Below are positions 49,101 through 55,403 of a stretch of DNA of 64,000 nt, in pieces (positions within the stretch are counted from its first letter, which is position 1; each line of letters starts with the position of its first letter). This DNA is from Bradyrhizobium liaoningense (GTDB lineage Bacteria > Pseudomonadota > Alphaproteobacteria > Rhizobiales > Xanthobacteraceae), in the NCBI RefSeq assembly GCF_018130955.1, contig NZ_JAFCJM010000035.1:18706-82705 (forward strand), in the 5' to 3' direction. The notes below the pieces were generated by a model that searched no databases, was not told the origin of the DNA, and was given only the letters and a program-made list of their open reading frames with translations. The position numbers and the translations under genes were made by a program.

Positions 49101-51340
49101 GCAATGCCGGCGACGACTTCATCGACGGCCGTGGCGGTTTCGACACGGCGAGCTACTACAACATCTACTTCGTGACCGGCGGCGTCACCGTCAATCTCGC
49201 GGCGGGCACCGCCGCGGGCGATGCCTCGATCGGCACCGACACGCTGCGCTCGATCGAGGGCGTCCAAGGCACCGCCTTTGTCGACAACTTCAATGCTGTC
49301 GGCTTTAGCGGAGCCAGCATCAACGCCGGCAATAACGGCACCTTCAACCAGTTCGAAGGGCTCGGCGGCGACGACGTCATCACCGGCAACGGCAACACCC
49401 GCATCCAGTTCACCAATGCGACGGCGGGCGTGACGATCAACATGCTGGCCGGCTCGGCTACGGGCGATGCCTCCGTCGGACACGATGCCTTCACCGGCGT
49501 CAATAGCGCCAATGGCAGCAACTTCGTCGATAGTTACAACGCCACGGGCTTTGTCGGCTTCAACGCCTTCCAGGGCCTTGGCGGCAACGACGTCATCACC
49601 GGTAATGGCAACACGCAGGTGTCGTTCCAGAACACCACCGGTTCCGTTGTGATCAATCTCGCCGCGGGCAACGCCAGCGGCGACGGGTCGGTCGGCACCG
49701 ACAGCTTCACCGGCGTCAACAGCGCTTTTGGCGGCAGCGGCGCCGACACCTATGATGCGACCGGTTTTATGGGCTTGTTCGGCCCCTTCAATGCGTTCCA
49801 AGGCGGCGCCGGTGACGACACGATCATCGGCAACGGATTCACGCAGATTCAGTACGGCAATGCGACGGCGGGCGTGACTATCGACCTCGTGGCCGGCACC
49901 GCCGCGGGCAACGCGGGCTCCGTCGGCACCGATCATTTTTCGGGCGTGAACAACGTGGTCGGCTCGAACTTTGCCGACACGATCACCGGCAGTACCGCCA
50001 ACGAGACTCTCAATGGCGCGAGTGGCAACGACATCATCAATGCCGGCGATGGCTATGATCTGATCACAGGCGGCGCGGGCAACGACACCATCGACGGCGG
50101 TGCTAGCGGTGACGTCGCGATCTTCTCCGGCGCGAGCACGGAATACACAATCTCTACTCTCGTCGGCGGTCAGATCCAGGTCGTCGACAACTTTGCTGGC
50201 GTCCGCGACGGCGCCGACATGCTCAGCAATGTCGAGTTGCTGCAATTCACCGACAAGATCATGACCACATCGGGGACATCAGGCGCGCCGGTTGACATCT
50301 CGGGGCTGTTCCTGAACGGAAATGCGCCCATCGTCGGTACGGGCGGCGATGACTATCTCGCCGTCGGCAACAATCTCTTCGGTCACACCATTGATCTCGG
50401 CAGTGGCATCGACACGCTGACCGTCGTCGGCCAGAGCGGCTATGGGCTGTCATTGGCCAACGTGGAAAATCTTGTGGGCGACGGCGGCGACAACAATGTT
50501 GGCCTGTCGACGCTGGCCAATGGGCTCTCCGTTGATCTCGGCAGCGGGGCCAACATGCTCAACCTTGCCAGTGGCGCCAATACGCTGGGCGTCAGCAACG
50601 TGGCGTTCATCAACGGCTCGGATTTTGGCGGCGTCAACCCTGTCGACGATGTGCTGACGTTGCTCAATGACCAGAACGGCACCTCGATCAATCTCGGTGA
50701 CGGCACCAATAACGTGCTCAATCTGGAGGGCACCACCAACACGTTCATGAACCTCTGGGGCGTGCAGACGATCAATGGGTCGGGCGGCGACGACACGCTG
50801 ACCGTGAACAATACGCTGTCGAACACGACGATCGATCTTGGCGGCGGAACCGACAGTCTCGTCATGAACGGCATCTTCAATTCCGTCACCGTCAACAACG
50901 TCGAGAACGTCACCGGCTCGATCATGAACGACAGCATCGTGATCGCGAACGCGACCGGAACGACGACCGTCAGCGGCGGTGGCGGCATGGACATGATGAC
51001 CGCGAGCGCCGGTGTGGACAATTTCCGCTACGCCAGCGTGTCGGACTCCTACGTCGGAATGAGCGATACCATCGACGGCTTCAATGCCGCTCAGGACTTC
51101 TTCGTGTTCGACAACAGCATGGTGGGTGCCGGCGGGTTCACCGGCAATTCGGTCAACTTCGTCGACTCGGACCCGTTCACTTCGACCGGCCAATCGCAGG
51201 CGCGGCTGGACAATTCGGGCGGCCAGACGATGTTGCAGATCGACGTCAACGGCGACGGCAACATGGATGCGAGCGACATCGAGATCCATCTCACCAACAA
51301 CGTCGGAACGATCACGAACGGCAACTTCCTGTTCGTGTGA
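37193..51340 (+). CDS. Giant RTX/VCBS secreted protein, 4715 residues
   Basis: Domains in order: RTX nonapeptides at residues ~5-105 (GGNGNDTINGGAGND); a cadherin/Ig-like unit from ~181; two 112-residue VCBS-type units at ~305 and ~417; two DVTEDGTL-type ~101-residue units at ~530-720; an Ig-like region ~722-850; a SdrD/EF-hand-like loop near ~850 (DADYDGVLDDGE); an Ala/Thr-rich helical stretch ~930-1110. Four RTX super-repeats run from ~1128 to ~4300, and a beta-helical tail ends NGNFLFV. I noticed only one cysteine (near residue 3733) and no signal peptide, as usual for type I-secreted, calcium-folding adhesins. The predicted site is the cell surface or EPS matrix. The secretion transporter is not in the window. 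The start ATG is chosen because the RTX motif begins at once; the ribosome binding site (AAGAGAG) is modest. Confidence 0.92.
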   Translation: MIINGTNGNDQIAGTNSADVINAMNGGDNVNAGAGNDLVLGGNGNDTINGGAGNDIILGGNGNDTLLGGAGNDLIGGGNGDDIIDGGAGSDILSGENGNDVLIYRVSDNVGSADIYDGGKGQDTLRLVVTQAFADSVSFKSDIQGIQGLIARYGSADYAFRSFNLAVVSIEKVEIVIEGATNHAPVAVADLASVAEDATIVASGNLLANDTDTDAGDTHSVSAVAGGTDNGTTITVVTAYGTLVVTKATGAYTYTLNNSSASVQALAQGQQVTDEFTYTNADNKGGTGSSTLKVTISGSNDPATITVSGSQDTVVTEAGGLANAVGGDPSASGQLTVHDVDAGQNHFATPASLAGTYGDFTFNPTSGAWTYTLDPARSDSLVAGQNVTDTLTVASADGSATHSIAVSIMGANDAATITVSPNEDTAVSEAGGLANAVGGDPSASGQLAVHDVDAGQNHFAAPASLAGTYGDFAFDAASGAWTYTLDPARSDSLVAVQNVTDTLTVASADGTATHNIVVNITGANDAATIGNVGDHDVTEDGTLTASGTISIHDDDQNQNSFQTTVLSAPGNLGTLTIGTDGAYTYSVADNLVQYLGQDETRNETFTIKAKDGTTKDVTFTIHGVNDGADIGDPAQHDVTEDDTLSASGVLSVSDPDHDQNSFQTSVVSANGNLGSLNLAADGSYTYSVSNAATQYLSATDTKVDTFTVKSLDGTSKDISFNIHGAQDAPDVSVVNHTSGASDTPIPLSISAALIDTSSTMLVRITGLPSGFTLNHGAAIAEGVWGLSAADLQQSDLALIPDPSVPPGLLTLHVTAISNDGIHQASSPVADITVDVLASANVPVITGQEIDGYIAGATVFADADYDGVLDDGEAHTTTNADGSFVLVGGSGTLVSIGGTDVSTGLAVTGVLKAPEGSTVITPLTTLIAAMVDSTAHDPTPLSAADAENAIKTAFGLNPTIDLKTFDPVAAVVNGTDANDVAAATAVLSAAIQVQSTVAQVSAVVGSPDAVIAAIADVIIAAPASAIDLSSATTVTTVITSSTTDPVDQATLDAVISVVTTSNDTIQSATTLTGLAQAGQVAQGASTDQLANTHFDNPTEVAALQTFVGTIETQVQNAVVGDVDGAQLGTLGDDVLAGGNGSDSIDGLDGNDHISGGAGNDFLYGGAGKDYLTGGAGNDLLDGGQGFDRAIYSDATGGITANLALGTVSGPGVDTDTLVHIEAVVGSNSADILDARGFTGDSIVRGTPIGFNEFEGKGGDDTIYSNSNSQGAELTRVSYVSATAAVTVDLAAGTADGDSSVGHDTLIGSGFIGAWGSAFNDVLKGTNNPNFSAEVFSGFAGNDLIDGRGGFDRVDYNVDPTTTSGITVNMAAGIVTGDSSIGTDTLRGVEAVRGTNFVDTYNATGFGAGSVNAGSLGTFNEFTGNGGDDIITGNGFTRLGFNNATAGVSVDFQTGIASGDSSVGTDHFTDVNAVQASMFDDILKGGATNDTFTGLAGDDLIDGRGGFDVSSYNNIFFTASGITVNMAAGTVDATDADDTSIGHDTLLSIEGIQGTSFADTYNATMYGVTGPNFGNNGTFNQFEGLGGDDTITGNGNTRLLYGNSTAGVTINLSTGSTTGDASVGHDTFSGVNSALGSNFVDTYNAAGFNGPNGTFNSFQGQGGDDVITGNGNTQVQFNNATGGVTVNLAAGTASGDASVGHDVFSGVNSASGSNFADIYDATGFNGLNGTFNSFSGNGGNDVITGNGNTQIQYGSATNSVIVNLTAGTADGDASVGHDTITGGVFNVAGSNFNDTIIGSASNDVLSGNGGNDALDGRGGSDFLSGGLGADTFVYATGYGFDTVGDFNHGQSDKIDLTGIYGIYSLADVQAHAVQMGVNTVISFGAGDGLTLQNVSLGSLVASDFVFGTAGAPIVGDDMPNNLVGTASAESISGLGGNDRLQGFGGSDLLDGGQGFDRAIYTDATGGITVNLTAGAASGLGVGTDVLVNIEGVVGSNFADAYNATGFTGASGIPGAAVGLNEFEGGAGNDVITGSVNASGQILTRVSYVSATAAATVDLAAGTADGDASVGHDTFTNVNAIVGSAFDDTLLGTNNGSGTYEQFDARGGNDLIDGRGGYDFASYNQDSTTTSGITVNLAAGSVTGDASIGTDTLRSVEAVRGTNFVDTYDATGFSGASTNAGSFNTFNNFEGMGGDDSITGNGNTRLQFTQALDGVTVDIAAGTSHGTAGGDVAQVGTDTFTGVNAVLGSLFADVLLGSNSTSGENFQGLAGNDLIDGRGGFDTAQYSNLTYTTGGISVDMASGTVTGDASTGTDTLRSVEGIQGTIFADTYVATGFSGGSTNAGSFGSFNQFEGQGGDDVITGNTNTRLLYTNATGGVTINLAAGSATGDASVGHDTFTGVNAAYGSNFADTYDATGFADFNAFQGLGGDDVITGNGFTRLQFDNATAGVNVDLAAGAVSGDASVGHDIVIGGVNSVVGTNFNDTIRGGKLADTLTGNAGADTFAYVTGSGADIVTDFSQAQGDKIDLTGIAGANGVYSLADVLAHATPAGLDTVITFSATDSLTIRNIAPGALSASDFIFGTQGSTITGDANANTLPGTANSDTVSGLAGNDRLQGGGGSDLLDGGANFDRAVYTDATGAISINMAGGWVTGSGVGTDTLVSIEGVVGSNFADTYNSSGFTGDSGIPGTPVGFNEFEGKGGNDVIIGNVNASGAPITRVSYVSATAAVTVDLAAKTATGDASVGTDTFVGSGVANVNGSAFNDTLLGSSNPFGTVEVFDGRAGNDFIDGRGGFDRVDYINDTAVTGAISVNLAAGIVTGNATVGIDTLRSVEGVRGTAFDDTYDATGFSATSINAGSNGTFNEFTGGAGHDVIIGNGNTRLSYNNATSGITIDLQAGTASGDSSVDTDSFSGVNAVQGSMFDDTMSGATTNDTFIGNAGSDFIDGRGGFDTASYNNIYFVTGGINVNLATGTVTGDASIGTDTLRSIEGVQGTSFADAFDATGYGGAGALNVSNSNGSFNQFEGLGGDDIITGNGVTRIQFTNATAGVTINMAAGTASGDASVGHDTFTGVNSVNGSNFADTYDATGAVGPNGFQGQGGDDTIIGNGSTQIFFNNATAAVTVDLGAGTASGDASVGHDTFTGVNNVIGSNFNDTIIGSNLTDDSLAGGSGNDYLTGGFGTDFLTGGAGADVFAYSNLGNTDFISDFSHAQGDLIEIAGVAGITSFADVQSHATQVGNNTVITFDAVNSLTLINTTLGSLTASDFVITSGNSGVALNGDSGDNALSGGVGQDTLIGNDGNDSLFGLGGDDVLIGGNGQDFLSGGAGNDYLNGGANPQGNGDMANYGDAPTGVVVNLGTGLASDGYGGTDTLINIEGVGGSTHDDVLIGSVADNEIFDGGMGNDVIDGGGKNGASGPFGDFSNYAGATEGVVVNLVAGTAVGGLSVGTDTLINIDSINGSAFDDVITGNANANLLRGFAGSDAIHGGDGNDQIEGGQLSNPSLGGNDFLYGDGGNDVIYGGSGNDLISGGTGTDTLTGNAGADTFVFAAHDGNDRITDFSDAQGDKIDLTAVAGAIGSLADIQSHAQQVGADTVITFGGGDSLTLANVTLGSLVDSDFIFAPQGITLTGDANANTLLGSANSDTLTGLDGNDRLQGFGGNDLLDGGLGLDRAVYSDATGAITANLAAGLVTGAGVGTDMLVNVEFITGSDFADTFDATGFAGDAGIAGTQVGFNEFEGCGGDDTIITGTNASGAPLTRISYVSATAGVTVDLAAKTATGDASVGTDTIVGSGVGNVIGSGYADTLLGSSNPFGTVEIFDGRGGNDTINGRGGFDRADYANDPAITSAGISVNLAAGTVTVNTTTGTETDTLISVESVRGSNFADTFTAAGFNSGSNGTFNEFNGMGGNDSITGNGNTRISFTNATGAVVVDLQTGIADGDGSTGHDTFTLVNAIQASMFSDTLRGNSTNDTFTGNAGDDFIDGRGGFDTASYYNIYFVTGGVTVNLAAGTAAGDASIGTDTLRSIEGVQGTAFVDNFNAVGFSGASINAGNNGTFNQFEGLGGDDVITGNGNTRIQFTNATAGVTINMLAGSATGDASVGHDAFTGVNSANGSNFVDSYNATGFVGFNAFQGLGGNDVITGNGNTQVSFQNTTGSVVINLAAGNASGDGSVGTDSFTGVNSAFGGSGADTYDATGFMGLFGPFNAFQGGAGDDTIIGNGFTQIQYGNATAGVTIDLVAGTAAGNAGSVGTDHFSGVNNVVGSNFADTITGSTANETLNGASGNDIINAGDGYDLITGGAGNDTIDGGASGDVAIFSGASTEYTISTLVGGQIQVVDNFAGVRDGADMLSNVELLQFTDKIMTTSGTSGAPVDISGLFLNGNAPIVGTGGDDYLAVGNNLFGHTIDLGSGIDTLTVVGQSGYGLSLANVENLVGDGGDNNVGLSTLANGLSVDLGSGANMLNLASGANTLGVSNVAFINGSDFGGVNPVDDVLTLLNDQNGTSINLGDGTNNVLNLEGTTNTFMNLWGVQTINGSGGDDTLTVNNTLSNTTIDLGGGTDSLVMNGIFNSVTVNNVENVTGSIMNDSIVIANATGTTTVSGGGGMDMMTASAGVDNFRYASVSDSYVGMSDTIDGFNAAQDFFVFDNSMVGAGGFTGNSVNFVDSDPFTSTGQSQARLDNSGGQTMLQIDVNGDGNMDASDIEIHLTNNVGTITNGNFLFV
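37199..37500 (+). repeat. N-terminal RTX nonapeptide block
   Basis: Consecutive GGxGNDxLx-type nonapeptides bind calcium in parallel beta-rolls. They normally sit near the C-terminus; here a block also opens the protein. Confidence 0.85.
38101..39360 (+). repeat. VCBS-type tandem units in the giant protein
   Basis: CACGATCACGGTGTCG-type landmarks at 38101, 38437 and 38773 are spaced exactly 336 bases (112 residues). Two related units then repeat at 303 bases (GTCACCGAGG near 38801 and 39104). Nearby copies are almost identical in DNA. Confidence 0.85.
40578..50110 (+). repeat. Four RTX super-repeats
   Basis: Each super-repeat opens with a L-L-D-G-G module (40724, 43028, 45050, 48164) followed by FDRA-Y-DATG. 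It continues with many ~65-95-residue units (GNGNTR, VNLAAG, GDASVGHDTF, GSNFADTYDATGF) and a cap module with a DKIDLTG-like motif (near 42750, 44755, 46820 and 47870; the third reads DLIEIAG). Spacings are 2304, 2022 and 3114 bases, all multiples of three. Confidence 0.85.
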
Positions 51341-51352
51341 GACGCGGTGGAT

Positions 51353-51376
51353 CGGCGCCGGGCTTGCCCGGCGCCG
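51353..51376. terminator. Strong hairpin between convergent genes
   Basis: GGCGCCGGGC (51354-51363) pairs perfectly with GCCCGGCGCC (51366-51375). It sits 13 bases after the giant gene's stop and before the convergent gene ending at 51413. There is no T-tract, so it may act as a bidirectional or RNA-stabilising hairpin. Confidence 0.5.
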
Positions 51377-51412
51377 GCCGTGAACGAGCTCCCGAGTGCC
51401 CTTGCGACGCTC

Positions 51413-52270
51413 TCATACGATCCGGACGATGATGAAGCAGGCGAGGGCAAACAAGACGACGAATCCCCAAAGAATCGACCATCGTTTGACCGCGATCAGC
51501 GTGCCGCCGCCGATGGCGAAGAGGCCGGTGGCAAGAGCGCCGTAGATATTGACTCGCGCCGCACTGAACGGGCTCTCCTCCGAGAGCGGGATCGAGACCT
51601 GGAAGATGATGCAGGCCGACACCAGCAGCAGCACATAGAGGGCGACGCCAAGGCTGATGCTCTGGGACGCCGCGAATTCCCTGGCGATGTTCTGGGTCAG
51701 TTGGAATTGCAGCGGACCGCGCTCCAGTGTCTTGGCGCGCTCGACGGCCTGGTTGAGCCAAGTTTGATGCGCGAGATCGATCGCGTAAAGCACGATGATC
51801 AGAATCACCAGCATGCAGAGCAGCCAGCTCTTGGTGAGATTGGCGGAATGCGTCGTGACGCTGAAGACGAAGGTGGCTGCGCCGACCACTGCGGTGATGA
51901 AGCCGAATCCGGTCTTGCGAATGTCGACCAGGAGCTTGTCGCAACGGTCGATGGTGTTGCGGCACTCCTTCCATTCGTCGAGCGGGCTTCCGAGCGACGA
52001 GACGGGCGTGCCGGCCGGCAGCAGGGTCTCGATGTTCTTCATGATCCCGGTCGTGAGCGTCACTGCCTGCTCGATCGCCGGCGCGAGCTGCGCGTCGGGC
52101 GCGTTCTTCGGCGCGGTTGCCGCGTCCTCAAGGTCGGTCAGCGCCCGTTCGGCGGCGGTGACCTTTGCGCCGAGCTCGTCGGCGCTGCGCCTTGCGATCA
52201 CGGCGGCTCGACCGAGCGTGTCATGTGAGGCCAAAAGGAGATTGAGAGCGTTGTCGCGATCTGTGCTCAT
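51413..52270 (-). CDS. Membrane protein with N-terminal coiled-coil region
   Basis: The 285-residue product starts MSTDRDNALNLLLASHDTLG with AAGGA 6 bases before the ATG. Residues ~1-120 are soluble and helical. Two hydrophobic segments lie near 125-175 (TAVVGAATFVFSVTT, LLCMLVILIIVLYAI), and two or three more at 205-285 (LGVALYVLLLVSACIIF, YGALATGLFAIGGGTLIAV, GFVVLFALACFIIVRI). I do not recognise a family. It converges with the giant RTX gene but shares no operon with it. Confidence 0.7.
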   Translation of the reverse strand: MSTDRDNALNLLLASHDTLGRAAVIARRSADELGAKVTAAERALTDLEDAATAPKNAPDAQLAPAIEQAVTLTTGIMKNIETLLPAGTPVSSLGSPLDEWKECRNTIDRCDKLLVDIRKTGFGFITAVVGAATFVFSVTTHSANLTKSWLLCMLVILIIVLYAIDLAHQTWLNQAVERAKTLERGPLQFQLTQNIAREFAASQSISLGVALYVLLLVSACIIFQVSIPLSEESPFSAARVNIYGALATGLFAIGGGTLIAVKRWSILWGFVVLFALACFIIVRIV

Positions 52271-52526
52271 GTCGGTTCCTTCAAATTCTTGAAGTATCGC
52301 AGTCATGGCAATGGTCGCGGGCCGGGGGCATTCCGACCCGACTACAGCGCAGGGTAGCAGATCTGCAATCTGCGCGCGATTATGGTGCGAGCGTGGAGGT
52401 TGTTCTAAATAAATCTTGAAATGTAAGGTAGGTCACACGCCTTGCGGGTAGATCGCGTCATCGTCCGCGCCGGTGCCGGCCGACAGATGAAGCCGCATCG
52501 ATCCACCCAACCGCAAGGAGGCAATC

Positions 52527-52769
52527 ATGAGCAACGCTGCAGACCGCGAAGAGATCGTCCGCAAGTTCCTCGGCTCGAAAGTGTTCGACTTCGGCGCTTT
52601 CGGCAAGTTCGTCGCGGAGAACGGCACCAGCATCGCGAGCGCCAGCGACGGCGAGTTTGGCTTCGTGATCGGCCATCGCTTCATCCGTTATTGCATTCCG
52701 CCGCAGGTGAGCGTGATCCAGGAGCTCGACCCGGCCGTGATGCGGGGCGAGGTCACCGGCGGCCGCTGA
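52527..52769 (+). CDS. 80-residue protein of unknown function, possible peptide precursor
   Basis: A very strong AAGGAGGCAATC ribosome binding site precedes the ATG. The product begins MSNAADREEIVRKFLGSKVF and continues with an amphipathic leader-like half, then GEFGFVIGHRFIRYCIPP and SVIQELDPAVMRGE. One cysteine (in RYCIPP) is present. It is followed 76 bases later by a larger plus-strand gene. The length and layout could suit a modified-peptide precursor, but no known precursor family is recognised and this is only a hypothesis. Confidence 0.6.
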   Translation: MSNAADREEIVRKFLGSKVFDFGAFGKFVAENGTSIASASDGEFGFVIGHRFIRYCIPPQVSVIQELDPAVMRGEVTGGR

Positions 52770-52845
52770 CGCCGCCGCATCGTTCTAGCGCGGCCTTGCC
52801 GCTCGAATGGACCATCGGCTTAAGTTCCCTCGCATCGAGGCGCCC

Positions 52846-54147
52846 ATGCAGAACCCACACGATCACAAGGCCGCGCTAGATCGCCTTCTCAGTCACGCAT
52901 CCGCTCCGCACCAGGCGGAGTTTCGCCAGAACCTTCTCCAGCGCCTGCACCTCGCCTTGCGGATTGCCGGGCGCACCGTGCAATTCCTCGGCACCGACGG
53001 GTTTGACGGATCGGATCATCCGGACGGCAATTTTGCCGCCGAGAAGCCGCTCGCGGAAACCGCCATGCTGCTCTACACGGCTGGCCGGCACGCCGCCGAT
53101 CCTGCCCTTCGAGAGGTGTTCGACGCGGCGATGGACGATCTCGCTCCGCACGCCCGCTCGCAGCGGATGCGATGGGATGTCGTGCGCTATCCCTCGGTCT
53201 GCCTGCAACTCGCAACCCCGCACATCCTGCTCGGCGCCTTGGGCCGGGGCGATGCCCGTTTCGACGCGCTTCTCGCCGAGAGCGCCACATCGTCTGTGAG
53301 CGGGAGTCACGAGGTGGTGCCATATCGCGAGCTCGAGCTGATGTGGCTCGAGGCGCTGTGGCGCAACGAAGCGCCGCGGCCCGGCTTTGCGGAGGTCGCA
53401 CGCAAGACGGCGCTCGGCCGCGCCATCGATCTCCTCAACGGCACCCGGGAGGATGCCTACGCCCACACCCATGCCGCGATGTACTACACCGATTTCGGCA
53501 ACCGGCAGGGCAACCTGCCGCGTCCCGCGCACGAATTCCTCGACGAGTCCGCCGCCGTGCTCGCCCGCGCGCTGGTCATCGAGGACTACGACCTCGCCGC
53601 CGAAGCGCTGATGGCCTGGCCGCTGCTGTCGACGAGCTGGAGCCCGGCGGCGGCGTTCGGCTTCCGCGTCATCGCTTCGCTCGAGGACAAGGTCGGCTTC
53701 CTGCCGGCGGGCCGCTCGGCGTCGAGCCAGCTCCTGCGGCTTGACGGCCACGACAGGACCAAATGCGCGCTCGCCACCTCCTATCACACGGCTTACGTCA
53801 TGGGCATGCTGTGCGCGGTTGCGCTGAAGCCCGGCATGGCCTCGCCATACGCGACAACCGGGCCGGCCTATTCGATGTCGCTGGTCGGCGATCTGCGTGC
53901 CCGGATCCCGGCGGGATCAGCGCATTGGGAGCAGGTGTTTGCCGCCTTGCGCCCGGACGAGCAAGCGGCCCTTGCGCCGTTCCTGCTCGACGTCGCCCTG
54001 ATGCAGTCGAGCCGCAAGGGCGATGCCGTGCAAATGGCGCGCCTGCTGCAAATGGCCCTCACGCATGGCCTCGCCGACACCACCCTGTGCGCGCAGGCCG
54101 CCGGGCTCTTGACGCGCATGGGCGCGCTGGTCGCGCCCGACCGTTGA
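52846..54147 (+). CDS. Unrecognised 433-residue soluble helical protein
   Basis: It starts MQNPHDHKAALDRLLSHASA with GAGG 5 bases before the ATG; an upstream ATG at 52807 is a weaker start. It is helical and soluble with conserved-looking strings EDAYAHTHAAMYYTDFGNRQ, PRPAHEFLDESAAVLARALV and TSYHTAYVMGMLCAVAL, where several His, Asp and Tyr residues could form an active site. It recalls the DUF6895-type proteins, from memory only. It follows the 80-residue gene on the same strand and may work with it. Confidence 0.65.
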   Translation: MQNPHDHKAALDRLLSHASAPHQAEFRQNLLQRLHLALRIAGRTVQFLGTDGFDGSDHPDGNFAAEKPLAETAMLLYTAGRHAADPALREVFDAAMDDLAPHARSQRMRWDVVRYPSVCLQLATPHILLGALGRGDARFDALLAESATSSVSGSHEVVPYRELELMWLEALWRNEAPRPGFAEVARKTALGRAIDLLNGTREDAYAHTHAAMYYTDFGNRQGNLPRPAHEFLDESAAVLARALVIEDYDLAAEALMAWPLLSTSWSPAAAFGFRVIASLEDKVGFLPAGRSASSQLLRLDGHDRTKCALATSYHTAYVMGMLCAVALKPGMASPYATTGPAYSMSLVGDLRARIPAGSAHWEQVFAALRPDEQAALAPFLLDVALMQSSRKGDAVQMARLLQMALTHGLADTTLCAQAAGLLTRMGALVAPDR

Positions 54148-54160
54148 CGACAGGGGCCTG

Positions 54161-55270
54161 TCACGGCCGGCGCGCCAGCCGATCGTCGACTGCATAGAGG
54201 CTGCAACCATCAGCCCATTTGCCGCACGCCGCGAGCGCATCGGCTTGCGCGTCCGCCGGGCTCGCACGTCCGGAGCGCCAGCCGAAGGCGCCCTTCGGCG
54301 AGATGGCAAAAGCCTTGTGGGGCAAGATACTGGCGAGATAGCGCGCGAACTCGGCTTTGCCACTCTCCGAGAGCTGGCCCGGCACCGGCAGCCGATCCGG
54401 CGGGCTCAAGATCTCCCGCGGCGCGAGTTTTTGCTCGCGCAGGAAAGCGTCGACGAACGGGGTCCATTGCGGCCGGCTGGTCGTGGAGTAGAGAAAGTGG
54501 CCGTCTTCGCCAAAGGCCGGCGCGTCGACGAAATTCGCATTGCCGCCATTGCTCCGGAACGCGTCGCGGAAGCGATGCACGAGGCTCGGGGCAAAGTACA
54601 TGTCGTTGGCGGCATAGACCCACAGCGTCGGCACGCGCGAGGTCTTGCCGAAATTACCGAAGGCCTGCACCAGCGCGTCCGGATTGCAGACATTGTTGTC
54701 GCTGGACGAGCCGCGGCCGCCGGCAAAATTGATCCCGGCGACGAGGCCCGGCGGGGCCTGCGCGGTCAGCGCGATGGTGGCGAGCCCGCCGGCGGAGTGC
54801 CCGACCGCGATCATGCCGCTCGGGCTGATGTCGTCCCTCCGCAGCATCGCATCGATCGCCGCGCGCAGATCGGTGACCGCCACGGCGGTTGCAGCAATGT
54901 AGTCGGCGCGGGCGCAGGTGCCATAGCTGTCGGCCCTTCCGCCGGGGGAGGTGCCGTAGCCCCGCCGTAGCACGATCAGCGCGGCAAAGCCGCGGCGGGC
55001 GAATTCGAGCGCGATCGCATAATATTTGCGCGCCGACATCGTCGCACGGTCGTCAAAGGCCCGTGGCGTGCCGTGGCTGATCAGGGCGAGCGGATAGCGC
55101 CTTGAAGGCGCGGGCCGCACCATGAACGCCTCGAGCCCCGGCGGCCCGGCCGCCGCCATCGGGATGCGCAGATCCTCGGTGTAGAATTCGGCTGCGGTGG
55201 CCCGATGCGGTGCGCTCGCGACAGCAAGCCAGGCAATCAGCATCACTCGCAGCCGGCGCGCGGAGGTCAT
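54161..55270 (-). CDS. Exported alpha/beta hydrolase with C-terminal DUF4189-like segment
   Basis: The 369-residue product has a signal peptide (RVMLIAWLAVASAPHRATA). An alpha/beta hydrolase fold follows: PLALISHGTPR, the nucleophile elbow AVGHSAGGLA (Ser159), DMYFAPSL (acid) and DGHFLYS (His). The last ~60 residues (KAFAISPKGAFGWRSGRASP, AQADALAACG, CSLYAVDD) look like the small DUF4189-type repeat seen in exported proteins. The substrate is unknown; dienelactone hydrolase or esterase-like activity is likely. It converges with the unrecognised gene, 13 bases apart. Confidence 0.82.
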   Translation of the reverse strand: MTSARRLRVMLIAWLAVASAPHRATAAEFYTEDLRIPMAAAGPPGLEAFMVRPAPSRRYPLALISHGTPRAFDDRATMSARKYYAIALEFARRGFAALIVLRRGYGTSPGGRADSYGTCARADYIAATAVAVTDLRAAIDAMLRRDDISPSGMIAVGHSAGGLATIALTAQAPPGLVAGINFAGGRGSSSDNNVCNPDALVQAFGNFGKTSRVPTLWVYAANDMYFAPSLVHRFRDAFRSNGGNANFVDAPAFGEDGHFLYSTTSRPQWTPFVDAFLREQKLAPREILSPPDRLPVPGQLSESGKAEFARYLASILPHKAFAISPKGAFGWRSGRASPADAQADALAACGKWADGCSLYAVDDRLARRP

Positions 55271-55403
55271 GGATGGTGATTCGAGGCCCCTGTCGCGCCG
55301 ACCATAACAAATCGGCGCGACGGCGGCGAATGGGCGCGCGACCCGGTCCGATGACGTCGGGCGAAACCTGCCTGCGGGGGCGGCGTCGTATCCGCGGGCT
55401 CGG

